NCBI GenBank assembly: GCA_018399075.1
Contig: CP073763.1
Span: 744,001-808,000, forward strand
Direction of reading: 5' to 3'
Source: Simkaniaceae bacterium
GTDB lineage: Bacteria; Chlamydiota; Chlamydiia; Chlamydiales; Simkaniaceae
DNA length: 64,000 nucleotides
The translations under genes and the position numbers were made by a program. Position 1 is the stretch's first letter. Each line of letters begins with the position of its first letter. This document shows positions 1 through 8,267 of the stretch, in pieces. The notes beneath the pieces are model-generated. The model was not told the origin of the DNA. It saw only the letters and a program-made list of their open reading frames with translations, and did not search any database.

Positions 1-1157
1 TTGAAGATATAGGGGGGTACACCACTGGCTTTAAGGGAATTTAAGGTTTGAAAGCATCTTTCGATGACGACTTCAAATTGCTCAGCTCCTTGTGGAGTGA
101 GATCAAAATTGATTGAAAAGAGGCCGGTTTCTTTTCCTGCACGCATCATTCCTGAGGAAATATCTTCAATTAGCCCTTCATTTTTAAGTTGAGTGTAGAG
201 ACTTGAAGCATGTCTGCCCCCTAGGATATATCCTAAAACATCATGAGAACGATTATCGAAATTTTGGACATATTCTGGGGAGAGTTCCCATTCAAGAGAG
301 AGGGAGCGAAGATCTTTGAAAGGCTTAACGGCAATGATATTTCCTTGTTGCCGCTCAGAAAGAAGAGGCTCCTTTGAATAGGTCAAGGGATTTGATGATT
401 TGGGAACAGCAGAGAAGAGGCGAACAGTTTGTGCTTTGAGTTCTTCGATTGGGAGGGTTGAATAAAGGACAAGATGGGCGCGGTTTGAGCTATAATTATT
501 TTTATGCCACAGCTTTACTTCTTTTTGTGGAATTCCTCCAAGTGTTTCTGCGTTTCCTGTACTAAAAAGGGCGTTGGGATGGTTTTGATTTCCTGTTTCT
601 TTTAGAATCATCCATAACCGAGATCCATCACTTTCGATATTTTTATCATGTTCTTGATCAACAGCATGAAGCTCTCTTTTAATCCCGGAAGGGTTAAAGA
701 GGGGATCAACAAACATGTGGGAGAACATATCTAAAGTTGTGGGAAAGGCATCATTATTTACGGAAAAGATATAAACGGTACGATCAGGAGCTGTGTAGGC
801 GTTTAAAACACCGCCGTTATCCCAGACTTGTTTATCATAGGAGTTCTCTTCAGGGTATGTTTCTGATCCCATAAAAAGTAGATGCTCTAAAAAGTGAGCG
901 ATTCCTGCATATTGAGGAGAATCATTCCAAGACCCTACTTCCATCGAGAGGGCTGCAGCTGATTGATCTGCTTTAGGGTCAGAAATAAGGTAGGCTTCAA
1001 GACCATTATCGAGACGGATTTTTGCTGTCATTCTCTCGGAAAGTGAGGGAGTGAGAATTATCAGATCGCACTGATCCTGGACTTCTTCATATCCTTTAGG
1101 ACTATTAGCCCAAATTAAAGATGTTGCACAGATAAGGGATAAGATCAGGGTTTTCAT
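1..1157 (-). CDS. M16 insulysin-type zinc metallopeptidase (C-terminus beyond edge)
   Basis: First ~385 residues of an M16 peptidase of the insulysin/pitrilysin (protease III) type, which degrades peptides in a closed chamber; the rest lies beyond the left edge. The ATG at 1157 opens a signal-peptide-like stretch (MKTLILSLICATSLIWA), so a periplasmic location is predicted. The inverted zinc motif HFLEH is at residues 88-92, followed by LLFMGSETYPEEN, typical of insulysins. It lies 146 bp after plsB on the same strand with no clear terminator between, so read-through is possible. In Chlamydia the insulinase gene is also a neighbour of plsB (recalled). Family assignment is firm; the substrate is unknown. 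Confidence 0.9.
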   Translation of the reverse strand, partial: MKTLILSLICATSLIWANSPKGYEEVQDQCDLIILTPSLSERMTAKIRLDNGLEAYLISDPKADQSAAALSMEVGSWNDSPQYAGIAHFLEHLLFMGSETYPEENSYDKQVWDNGGVLNAYTAPDRTVYIFSVNNDAFPTTLDMFSHMFVDPLFNPSGIKRELHAVDQEHDKNIESDGSRLWMILKETGNQNHPNALFSTGNAETLGGIPQKEVKLWHKNNYSSNRAHLVLYSTLPIEELKAQTVRLFSAVPKSSNPLTYSKEPLLSERQQGNIIAVKPFKDLRSLSLEWELSPEYVQNFDNRSHDVLGYILGGRHASSLYTQLKNEGLIEDISSGMMRAGKETGLFSINFDLTPQGAEQFEVVIERCFQTLNSLKASGVPPYIF

Positions 1158-1303
1158 TTTTCCTCACTATTATTTAGACTGCATTGTTATAAGAATCTAG
1201 TTTCCTTAGTCCTTTCTAGGGAAAACTTCTATGATGCCCACTTTCCTGGGCGCCTTGAATTTTCTCCCAAGAAGAACTCTTAAGCTGGATTTTCATGATA
1301 ATG

Positions 1304-2329
1304 CTATTTAGGGAATTTTTCATATTCTTTATTGACGCAGCTCCAGAGGTACTCTGCTCTAATGCGTCTTTTATCTTTTTTATCGATAGCTTTTTCAGCT
1401 CCTTGAAAGTCTTCCATATCCACTTCTTCCCCAAAATGGAGGTGGATAGCTCCACCTTGAGTGACCCGCGTTTCTCCTAACTCTACCTCAGTTGTTTCAG
1501 GAGGAGGAAGGAGGTGGTATGTTGAAAGGGCAAGAGGAAAGAAATGGGTTGGGGTTTTCCCCTTCTGCGCCATTAGATAGAACATTTCAATACTTTGAGA
1601 GTCGAAGGGGGCAACTTCAACAACACCTTCGGCATTTGCACGGTCTCTTCCACCACTTGGAGCAACATAAATAGCGTGGCCTCCCTCACTGAGGAGCTCA
1701 ACCATCCGTTCCATTGTGCGTTTGTTGTGCATCTGCTTTTCGTGCTGTTCTTCAGGAGGATTATCGATATACTTTTTTGAATGAATGCAGAGGAGGTTGC
1801 GTCCCATGCTAAATGGGATAGCTAAAGGATCAGAAGTGACCCGCGTTCCAGCTACAAAAATAAGCTCTTCGCCAAACTTAGGATGCATTTTTTCAAGAAG
1901 AATACTAATGGCTTGAGGATCGGCTTCGATTTGATGATTGGCAAAAAGGATCACATTCTCATTTTTCTTGAGGAGGGATTCCATGTAATCGATATTCTTT
2001 GCACCTGACACTGTAGAGTTTGGGAGATCTACTAAAGGACGGAGGAAGTCAATGCCAAACTTATAATAGTCAAAAGGGGAGCGAATTTTTTCATGGTATG
2101 GTTCAAAAGTAAAGGGTGTTTTAAACCCCTCTTTTACGAGCTCAATAAAAGTGTCAAAGATCCCGATGTAATTTTCGGGGTCTTCTCCATGTTCAACAAT
2201 CACCTCTTGATAGCTATTTAAGAATTCCCGGAATATCTGAGGATATTTATCGGGAATTGCTTTCGAGGAGGCAAGCTCCTCGATTTTCTCTAAAAGCTTT
2301 TCGAATTTACCATTCAATTTTTTGTCCAT
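1304..2329 (-). CDS. plsB: glycerol-3-phosphate acyltransferase, plastid/chlamydial type
   Basis: Acylates sn-glycerol-3-phosphate at position 1, the first step of phospholipid synthesis. At 341 residues it matches the short soluble chlamydial/plant-plastid form and not the ~800-residue E. coli PlsB. The acyltransferase motif H-x4-D is in NHQIEAD (131-137), and a second motif, VAPSGGRDR, lies near residue 240. The start lies inside the 3' end of rng (23-nt overlap), so translation is probably coupled. plsX is in the next upstream cluster on the same strand, which puts two early phospholipid genes together. No frame damage is visible. Confidence 0.93.
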   Translation of the reverse strand: MDKKLNGKFEKLLEKIEELASSKAIPDKYPQIFREFLNSYQEVIVEHGEDPENYIGIFDTFIELVKEGFKTPFTFEPYHEKIRSPFDYYKFGIDFLRPLVDLPNSTVSGAKNIDYMESLLKKNENVILFANHQIEADPQAISILLEKMHPKFGEELIFVAGTRVTSDPLAIPFSMGRNLLCIHSKKYIDNPPEEQHEKQMHNKRTMERMVELLSEGGHAIYVAPSGGRDRANAEGVVEVAPFDSQSIEMFYLMAQKGKTPTHFFPLALSTYHLLPPPETTEVELGETRVTQGGAIHLHFGEEVDMEDFQGAEKAIDKKDKRRIRAEYLWSCVNKEYEKFPK

Positions 2330-3851
2330 CAGCTAGTGAATAAAATTCAAAGCCGTTTAAATGAAGCTCATCGTTCCTTTTAAACGAAATTTCCCCCTTA
2401 CATTTCTTAACAAGTCTTTCTATGAGATTTAGGTCTCCTTTTGAAAGAAAGTCATACATCTGAGGGTGAATGACAAGTTCAACCTGTTGCTGTTTGTGCA
2501 TTGTCATGAGTTTCATAATGGCTCGTTCGATCTCAATTGAGGTGCTCTCAAAATTTTTGATCATCCCTTTTCCATTGCAGTAGGGGCAATGGACGAAAAG
2601 GGTTTGGATAAGAGATTCTCGGGTCCGTTGTCGTGTCATTTCAACAAGACCAAAATCACTCATCCCTAAAATGGTACATTTTGCAGAATCCTCTTTCATG
2701 GCTTCTTTAAGGGTGTCGAGTACTCTTCGTTGGTTTCTACGATACCGCATGTCGATAAAGTCGCAGATCACAAGGCCTCCAATATTCCGAATACGGAGCT
2801 GGCGTGCAATTTCCTCTGCTGCTTCCATATTAATTCGAACAAGAGTCTCTTCAACATCAATGTTTTCACTCGAAGAAGTACTTCTACCCGAGTTGACATC
2901 GATTGTATACATCGCTTCTGTTTTATCAAAAAAGAGGTAGCCACCTGTTTGGAGCCAGATTTTTCGTCTTAAACACCGCTCGATCTCATTTTCTACAGCA
3001 AAGCGGTCAAACATTGGAATTTTATCCCGATAACACTCAAGTTTAAGGATATGATCTCCTTTATACTTGTTGTAAACCTCTCGACAATATTGATAGGTTT
3101 TGTAGTCATCGACGAGCATTCGGGAATATTTTTTATTGATGGCTTTTAATACAGATTTTTTTACGAGATCAGATTCGCGATAAAGGCAAACTGGCTCTTC
3201 GCTGTTTTTAAAATCCTCTTGAATTTTTTCCCAAGTCGCTAAAAGCTCAGTTGCCTCTGCAATGAGTTCATCCGTTGATGCACTAGCGCTCGCAGTTCGG
3301 CAGATAAGTCCCATTTTTTGGGGCATCTCAAAAGCGCGGATGATTTTTTTCAGCCGATCTCTTTCAGAACGGTCGGTAATTTTTCTTGATACACCTCGAT
3401 GTGGGGTATTTGGAAGGAGGACGAGGTAGCGTCCAGGAATCGTAATATTTGATGTGAGACGGGCTCCCTTTGTTCCAATAGGTTCTTTTACAACCTGGAC
3501 TAGAACAGGATGTCCAATCTCCATAAACTTTGAGATATCAGCATCCTTAAGTTCACGGGTTTTAATAGCGCTCACATCGCAGTCCCATTCAAATTCCATA
3601 TCGAACATTTCTTGGAATTTTTGGGTATTCTCAACGATATCGCTGATATGAATAAAGCCGTTTTCCCCTTCGTTGATGGCAATAAAAGCAGATTGAATAT
3701 TGTGCAAAATATTTATGACCTCTCCCCGGTAGATATTACCAGTGAGTTGTCTGTTAGATTTTCGCTCAACGATCAGGTCTTGAAGTTTTCCAAACTTTAA
3801 TATTGCGCAACGTTTTTCCTTAGAGGTCACATTTAGAAGAATTTCTTTCAT
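2307..3851 (-). CDS. rng: ribonuclease G (RNase E/G family)
   Basis: Single-strand endoribonuclease for rRNA 5' maturation and mRNA decay. The 514 residues hold an N-terminal S1-like domain (GEVINILHNIQSAFIAI, about 45-60), the RNase H-like catalytic core with TIDVNSGRS and VICDFIDMR supplying the metal-binding aspartates, and the zinc-link motif CPYCNGKG. It lacks the long RNase E scaffold tail, hence RNase G. I chose ATG 3851 over GTG 3860 because GGTGA lies 5 nt before it. A strong promoter sits at 3889-3917. plsB overlaps its 3' end. Confidence 0.92.
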   Translation of the reverse strand: MKEILLNVTSKEKRCAILKFGKLQDLIVERKSNRQLTGNIYRGEVINILHNIQSAFIAINEGENGFIHISDIVENTQKFQEMFDMEFEWDCDVSAIKTRELKDADISKFMEIGHPVLVQVVKEPIGTKGARLTSNITIPGRYLVLLPNTPHRGVSRKITDRSERDRLKKIIRAFEMPQKMGLICRTASASASTDELIAEATELLATWEKIQEDFKNSEEPVCLYRESDLVKKSVLKAINKKYSRMLVDDYKTYQYCREVYNKYKGDHILKLECYRDKIPMFDRFAVENEIERCLRRKIWLQTGGYLFFDKTEAMYTIDVNSGRSTSSSENIDVEETLVRINMEAAEEIARQLRIRNIGGLVICDFIDMRYRRNQRRVLDTLKEAMKEDSAKCTILGMSDFGLVEMTRQRTRESLIQTLFVHCPYCNGKGMIKNFESTSIEIERAIMKLMTMHKQQQVELVIHPQMYDFLSKGDLNLIERLVKKCKGEISFKRNDELHLNGFEFYSLADGQKIEW

Positions 3852-3888
3852 CGGTTTCACCAGTGTAGGTCACTTTTTGCAAACTCCG

Positions 3889-3917
3889 ATCATACATTAT
3901 TCAACAATCAATTTCAA
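3889..3917 (-). promoter_or_regulatory. sigma70-type promoter of rng-plsB
   Basis: On the minus strand TTGAAA (3912-3917) and TATGAT (3889-3894) are separated by exactly 17 nt. It points at rng, leaving a leader of about 30 nt. No terminator is visible between plsX and this site. Confidence 0.65.
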
Positions 3918-4020
3918 GGACTCGAATAAACTCCCCAGTATATGATAATTTTTTGGATCAATAATCATCTGCGACTTTGAAAGGCTTTCTTTTCGCTTTT
4001 GGAGGAAAAGTTGTTAAAAT

Positions 4021-5049
4021 TTAGTTGAGAGATAGCTGATGTTTGATTTTAGAGAGAAAGTCATTTTGAATGAGTTCAAGAGCACCCTGAAAACCACACT
4101 TTAGCGCATCAGGCGAAGCATCTCCATGACACTTCATGATAATACCATCCACTCCACAGAGAATTGCACCAGGATATTCGGCAGAGTAGAGTTCCCTCTC
4201 TAGTCTTTTTATGAGAGGTTTGGAAAAGGGGATCAGATTTTTGTTTTTATGCATTGTTTCTAAAATAAAGGAGGAGATTCCTTCTGCTGTTTTTAGAAAG
4301 ACATTACCGGTAAAGCCATCGGTAACAAGGACATGAATATTCCCTGTAAAGACCTCTTTCCCTTCAATATTACCAGCAAAAGAGGTGTCTTCTTGGTTGA
4401 ACTCTTGAAGGAGCTGATAGGTTTCACGGAGTTCTCGTCTTCCTTTTTTCTCTTCAGTTCCAATGTTGAGAAGGCCAATAACAGGCTTTTTGATTCCTCG
4501 ACTTTTTTGGTAAGCGACACCCATTTTAGCAAAATGAACGAGATGCACAGGGGTGCACTCGATATTTGCTCCGATATCAATAACAGCAACGGGCTCATTT
4601 TGAGTAGGAAGGAGAGTGATAAGAGCGGCTCTTGAAATACCAGAAAGCATTGGTAGCATCATTGTTGCGCTGGCAATAAGGGCCCCAGTATTTCCTGTTG
4701 AAACAAGGGCATCAATCTTTTTTTCTTTAAGAAGGTGTATTCCAATGAACATTGAAGCCTTTTTTTTCTTCCGCAGGGAGAGTAGAGGATCATCCTCCAT
4801 GTCGATGACTTCATTTGTTTCAACGACATCAAGTTCGTGTTCCTTAAGCTCCTTAGCTTTTCGGAAGGCTTCAATATGGGTTGCCATTTCAGGAGTAGAG
4901 AAAACGGTTAGGCAAAAGGGATCCTTGATCTCTAAATAGAGAGCATGGAGAGTTTCGAGCATATGGTCGGGGGTTTTAAAATCCCCACCTAAGAGATCAA
5001 GCCCAATATTTGGAACTTTACTCTGATGCTTCTTCCGAGATGACGGCAC
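4021..5049 (-). CDS. plsX: phosphate acyltransferase PlsX
   Basis: Converts acyl-ACP to acyl-phosphate for phospholipid synthesis. The N terminus carries the family mark IGLDLLGGDFKTP; later come STGNTGALIASA, ALITLLPT, VIDIGAN and LVTDGFTGNVFLKTAEG, all PlsX blocks. The open frame runs upstream to 5175 but there it only retraces rpmF in another frame, so the start is near the rpmF end. GTG 5049 (342 residues) has GGAGG only 2 nt before it, so the exact start is unsettled. The rpmF-plsX order is widespread in bacteria. Confidence 0.92.
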   Translation of the reverse strand: MPSSRKKHQSKVPNIGLDLLGGDFKTPDHMLETLHALYLEIKDPFCLTVFSTPEMATHIEAFRKAKELKEHELDVVETNEVIDMEDDPLLSLRKKKKASMFIGIHLLKEKKIDALVSTGNTGALIASATMMLPMLSGISRAALITLLPTQNEPVAVIDIGANIECTPVHLVHFAKMGVAYQKSRGIKKPVIGLLNIGTEEKKGRRELRETYQLLQEFNQEDTSFAGNIEGKEVFTGNIHVLVTDGFTGNVFLKTAEGISSFILETMHKNKNLIPFSKPLIKRLERELYSAEYPGAILCGVDGIIMKCHGDASPDALKCGFQGALELIQNDFLSKIKHQLSLN

Positions 5050-5203
5050 GTCCTCCGTAGTAGCCACAGAATGGGCACATGCGGTGGGGGAGGTGCATTT
5101 TTCCGCAGTTTGAGCAACTTGAAACATGTTTCTCTTTTTTTGCATGGTGTGCACGTTTACTATTTTTTCGCGCATTTGAATGTCGGTTACGTGGGACTGC
5201 CAC
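5018..5203 (-). CDS. rpmF: 50S ribosomal protein L32
   Basis: Zinc-ribbon L32 of the large subunit, 61 residues. It begins VAVPRNRHSNARKNSKRAHH, as in most bacteria, and has the four cysteines CSNC and CPFC spaced as in the zinc-binding form. GTG 5203 is chosen because AGGAG lies 7 nt upstream and it reproduces the usual N terminus; a TTG at 5230 would add nine foreign residues. It follows the DUF177 gene by 10 nt and overlaps plsX. Confidence 0.96.
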   Translation of the reverse strand: MAVPRNRHSNARKNSKRAHHAKKEKHVSSCSNCGKMHLPHRMCPFCGYYGGRAVISEEASE

Positions 5204-5213
5204 TTTTTTACTC

Positions 5214-5654
5214 CTAGTTGAGGTCTGCAAAGGGAAACTGAGTTTCCCCTTTGTCTAAATAGTTTTTTAATTCAGTCCGTTTAGGACAGTTTCCCATACA
5301 TTCTACATAAGAAGGGACTTCTAGTAAAATCGCTTCTCTCATGGGACCAGTATAATCGTAAATATGCCCTTTAATATTTGCAACTTCTTCTGTGTGATAA
5401 AAAGAAGAAATAACAATCTTTTTTTGGATCTGCTCGTTACAAATTAGGCAGGGCATCTCTGCCTCTGTTTTGATCTTAAGCTGGATAATCAAATGATCCT
5501 CAGCTAAATAAGCTTTTCCAGAAAGAAAGACAGGTTGTTTAAATTGAAGGTCCGTCTCATTAACGTCAATCATCTCTGGAGGAACGGTTTCTTCAATCTT
5601 TTCTGTCTGACCATCACCAAGACGATCAATATAAATTTTAAGAAAATTTCTCAT
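5214..5654 (-). CDS. DUF177/YceD family protein
   Basis: Small soluble protein of the YceD (DUF177) family, found upstream of rpmF in many bacteria and linked in other bacteria and plastids to 23S rRNA accumulation. The C-terminal half shows the family core: CLICNEQ, then LLEVPSYVECMGNCPKR, with four cysteines that could bind a metal. ATG 5654 (146 residues, MRNFLKIYIDRL) fits homologue starts best; ATG 5690 or TTG 5693 would add a hydrophobic stretch. Its place ahead of rpmF and plsX supports the call. Confidence 0.82.
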   Translation of the reverse strand: MRNFLKIYIDRLGDGQTEKIEETVPPEMIDVNETDLQFKQPVFLSGKAYLAEDHLIIQLKIKTEAEMPCLICNEQIQKKIVISSFYHTEEVANIKGHIYDYTGPMREAILLEVPSYVECMGNCPKRTELKNYLDKGETQFPFADLN

Positions 5655-5731
5655 ACGTGAATAAAGTTTAGAGAAGAGAAAGATAAACATCAATCCCCAG
5701 TTTTAAAATCTAAGTTTTGGGTTTATTTCAC

Positions 5732-5848
5732 TGATTCTCAGCAATCTTTAGCTTTCTTCTCTCCCTTAGTTTCCTTGAAAAGGGGCAATTTTGCCCCTTC
5801 TCTTCTGAAAAAGAAAGAGAATTTAAGCAAAATCTTTTCTGAGAATCA
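5732..5848. repeat. long-range inverted repeat with inner hairpin between divergent genes
   Basis: TGATTCTCAG (5732-5741) is matched by its exact complement CTGAGAATCA (5839-5848). Within it is a perfect 8-bp GC-rich hairpin, AAGGGGCA/TGCCCCTT with loop ATTT (5780-5799). The flanks between are purine-rich on one side and pyrimidine-rich on the other and could pair further. It sits in the 0.3-kb gap between the divergent DUF177 and 5951 genes. No T-run follows the inner hairpin on either strand, so it is not a standard terminator. Function unknown. Confidence 0.5.
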
Positions 5849-5950
5849 CTAAACTACACTCAAAACTACGATTAAAAAAAAACTTTGATTAAAAAATTAC
5901 TATACAGTTAGACTGCTCCCTTTATAACCTTTCTTAAGGAGGAATTTAAG

Positions 5951-6421
5951 ATGTCTAACCCACTTCAATATATTTACCCTCAGCCAATAACTGATATCGC
6001 TGTGAATATGCATAAAGCAGCAAAGGCTGATAACTATAAATTAGATAATGAAAATTTTCGCACAGCAGTAAAGGTCGTTGCTTACTCTTTTTCACGAATT
6101 GCCTTAGCTGGAGCTATTTACTATGGAATGAATAAATATAAAACCGATGCTTTGAGAACCACTGTTGCAGGGGTACTGATTTCAACACCCGCAACTATTC
6201 TATTTTGGTCAGGAAAGCTTCTGGTAACAGGGGCAAAGGCTCTCCATGCTAATTACCGCACACCTTTTACTAGAGCATTTGCTACAGGGGCATTCCAAAC
6301 ACTTGGTGCTTTAGCTCTTTCAGGTTGTTATAAAGACATTGGCTTTAGAGCTGGTCTTGTTGAATGGCAAGTTTTCCCAAGAGTTTTTGGTAAACTTGAA
6401 GTAGATGGGAGAGTTTTCTAG
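5951..6421 (+). CDS. hypothetical membrane-associated protein
   Basis: 156-residue protein I do not recognise. The start has a perfect AAGGAGG 7-8 nt upstream, so it is well translated in principle. Residues ~40-60 (VVAYSFSRIALAGAIYYGM), ~72-95 and ~115-130 are hydrophobic, giving two to three possible membrane helices; there is no signal peptide. It overlaps lpxB tail to tail by 4 nt. Small chlamydial membrane proteins of this kind are often lineage-specific; nothing here shows function. Confidence 0.7.
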   Translation: MSNPLQYIYPQPITDIAVNMHKAAKADNYKLDNENFRTAVKVVAYSFSRIALAGAIYYGMNKYKTDALRTTVAGVLISTPATILFWSGKLLVTGAKALHANYRTPFTRAFATGAFQTLGALALSGCYKDIGFRAGLVEWQVFPRVFGKLEVDGRVF

Positions 6422-7554
6422 TTAAGAGATTCTATAATAGCGCGAGCAGCTTCTTTGCTCGCGTCTTTTTTTCCTAAAAAATCCTTCAGTTTTTTACATT
6501 TCTCAATACAACTTGAGCGGACATACTCGCTTAGCATGAATTCTTGAACCTTATGATAAAGGGCTTTTTCCTTTAGGTTCGGTCCAAAAAATTCTGGAAA
6601 AAGTTCTCCTTCATGAAGAATATTAGGAAGAGCAAAATGGGGGAGATTAATGCGGAAGATATTTTGCGCAATGAAGACATCGAGAGGGTTGATGGCAAAA
6701 GTGACAACTGTAGGAATATGATGAAGGGCAAGTTCAAGGGTTACAGTTCCAGATGTTGCGATCGCCAAGTGAGAGGCTCTCATGAGTTCATAAGGATGCT
6801 TTGGCTTCACGATCGTTAGGTCTTCGGCTTCTTCTTTTAGGAGGGGAAGGAATTTTTCATCAGAACAAGAAATGACAACAATAAGATCAGGATGTTCTTT
6901 TTGAATTTCTCTTGCTACTTTGACTTGAAGGGGAAAGTTGCGTCGGAGCTCTTTTTCGCGACTTCCAGGGAAGATTGAAAGGATTTGTTTTTCACTTTCG
7001 ATTCCATACTCTTTCCCCCAATGGGGATCGTAACAGTGATTTTTAATTCTTGAGACAAGGGGATGGCCGACATAAGTCGTATCGAGTCTATTTTTTGAAA
7101 AAAGATTAGGTTCAAAGGGGAGAATGGTTAGAAGTTGATCAAGGGAACGTTCCATTTTTGGAATTCTCCCTTTCCCCCATGCCCAAACTGTGGGACAAAT
7201 ATAATGAATCCGTTTTGCAGATGATCCTTTCTTTGAGAGAGCCTTTGCCATTCTAAGATTAAATCCAGGGTAGTCAATTGTGACAACGCTTTTGGGGTGA
7301 CTTTTTAAGATTTCATCCTTAATGATCTTAAACTTCTTATAGAGCTTTGGAAGGGAGGATAGGATGTCAATAAATCCCATGACTTGAAATTCTTCCATTG
7401 GGATCATGCACTCCATGCCAACGGCCCGCATCTTTGGGCCTCCAACCCCTTTTACCTTGAGTTTAGGGTTTAAAGCATAGAGCTCTTTAAGGAGTTTTTC
7501 TCCATGAAGATCTCCGCTGACTTCTCCTGCAAAAATAAATAGGTCATAGCTCAT
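6418..7554 (-). CDS. lpxB: lipid-A-disaccharide synthase
   Basis: GT19 glycosyltransferase joining UDP-2,3-diacylglucosamine to lipid X in lipid A synthesis at the inner membrane face. 378 residues, near the E. coli length (382). It opens with FIFAGEVSGDLHGEKL (family GExSGD motif) and has VKGVGGPKM, YICPTVWAWGKGR and FPGSREKE, then ATSGTVTLELAL for donor binding. ATG 7554 overlaps the stop of the hydrolase gene by 4 nt, so it is co-translated with it and pcnB. Chlamydia trachomatis has lpxB next to pcnB as well (recalled). Confidence 0.95.
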   Translation of the reverse strand: MSYDLFIFAGEVSGDLHGEKLLKELYALNPKLKVKGVGGPKMRAVGMECMIPMEEFQVMGFIDILSSLPKLYKKFKIIKDEILKSHPKSVVTIDYPGFNLRMAKALSKKGSSAKRIHYICPTVWAWGKGRIPKMERSLDQLLTILPFEPNLFSKNRLDTTYVGHPLVSRIKNHCYDPHWGKEYGIESEKQILSIFPGSREKELRRNFPLQVKVAREIQKEHPDLIVVISCSDEKFLPLLKEEAEDLTIVKPKHPYELMRASHLAIATSGTVTLELALHHIPTVVTFAINPLDVFIAQNIFRINLPHFALPNILHEGELFPEFFGPNLKEKALYHKVQEFMLSEYVRSSCIEKCKKLKDFLGKKDASKEAARAIIESLN

Positions 7555-8267
7555 GATAACAGAGCTCCTTTAATCCATTCAGCGCCTGCTTTGAAAATCT
7601 CAGGAGAGGTTCCGTGACCTTGATAGCCTATGGAAGGGCTGATGAATAGTTCAATGGGTGAGGAGCGGATCCTATTTTTATGAGCCTCTGCTGCAAGTTT
7701 ATAAATGAATGAAAAAGCATGGTCAGTTCCGACGCGGCTATCTTGGTTACCGATGTAGAAACGAACGTTTCGATTATAGAGAGTAGGAATCAATGTTTCT
7801 AGGTCGAGGTTTTTTGCAGCTCGAAACTGAGTCAGGGGAGCAAAACCGAGGATATAAGAGATCTCTGGGCAGACAGCAGCAACATGACAAGCAATATAAG
7901 CTCCTCGCGAAAGGCCAGCGACTCCAAGCTTGCCCTCCTTAATATAAGGCTTAATGTGGGTAATGGCTTTTTGAACTGTTTCAATAAAAGGTGGGATAAC
8001 AGTGTCCCCAGCCTTCATTCGGTCTTCCCAGATATTCATCGCATTTTCCGGAGGGAGGTTATTTTCATGGGCAGGAAGGGTCAGTGAGAAAATGCGAAGA
8101 GGGAGATCTTCTAAAAATTGGATGGGTTGATTGAATGGGTCTCTCTGCAGACTATCTTCTGCAGAAAGAGCAAAATAAAACAGGGTTGGAAGGGGGCCTT
8201 CCTCTAATGGAGGACCAGAGAATAGAACTTTTGTATTTCCCGAGGTTTCATAGGAGCGAATAGTCAT
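7551..8267 (-). CDS. alpha/beta-hydrolase fold protein
   Basis: 238-residue predicted serine hydrolase. VAGLSRGAYIA is the nucleophile elbow (G-x-S-x-G, Ser in GLSRG), FYIGNQDSRVGTDHA the acid region and GYQGHGTS holds a candidate catalytic His. No signal peptide or membrane span, so cytosolic. It is joined to pcnB and lpxB by 4-nt overlaps on both sides, meaning a coupled three-gene operon; the gene is an insertion compared with the pcnB-lpxB order I recall for Chlamydia. Substrate unknown; an esterase or peptidase role is possible. Confidence 0.8.
   Translation of the reverse strand: MTIRSYETSGNTKVLFSGPPLEEGPLPTLFYFALSAEDSLQRDPFNQPIQFLEDLPLRIFSLTLPAHENNLPPENAMNIWEDRMKAGDTVIPPFIETVQKAITHIKPYIKEGKLGVAGLSRGAYIACHVAAVCPEISYILGFAPLTQFRAAKNLDLETLIPTLYNRNVRFYIGNQDSRVGTDHAFSFIYKLAAEAHKNRIRSSPIELFISPSIGYQGHGTSPEIFKAGAEWIKGALLS

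Noticed and set aside
5050-5175. Longer N terminus for plsX
   Set aside because: Runs through rpmF in another frame; residues do not look like PlsX.
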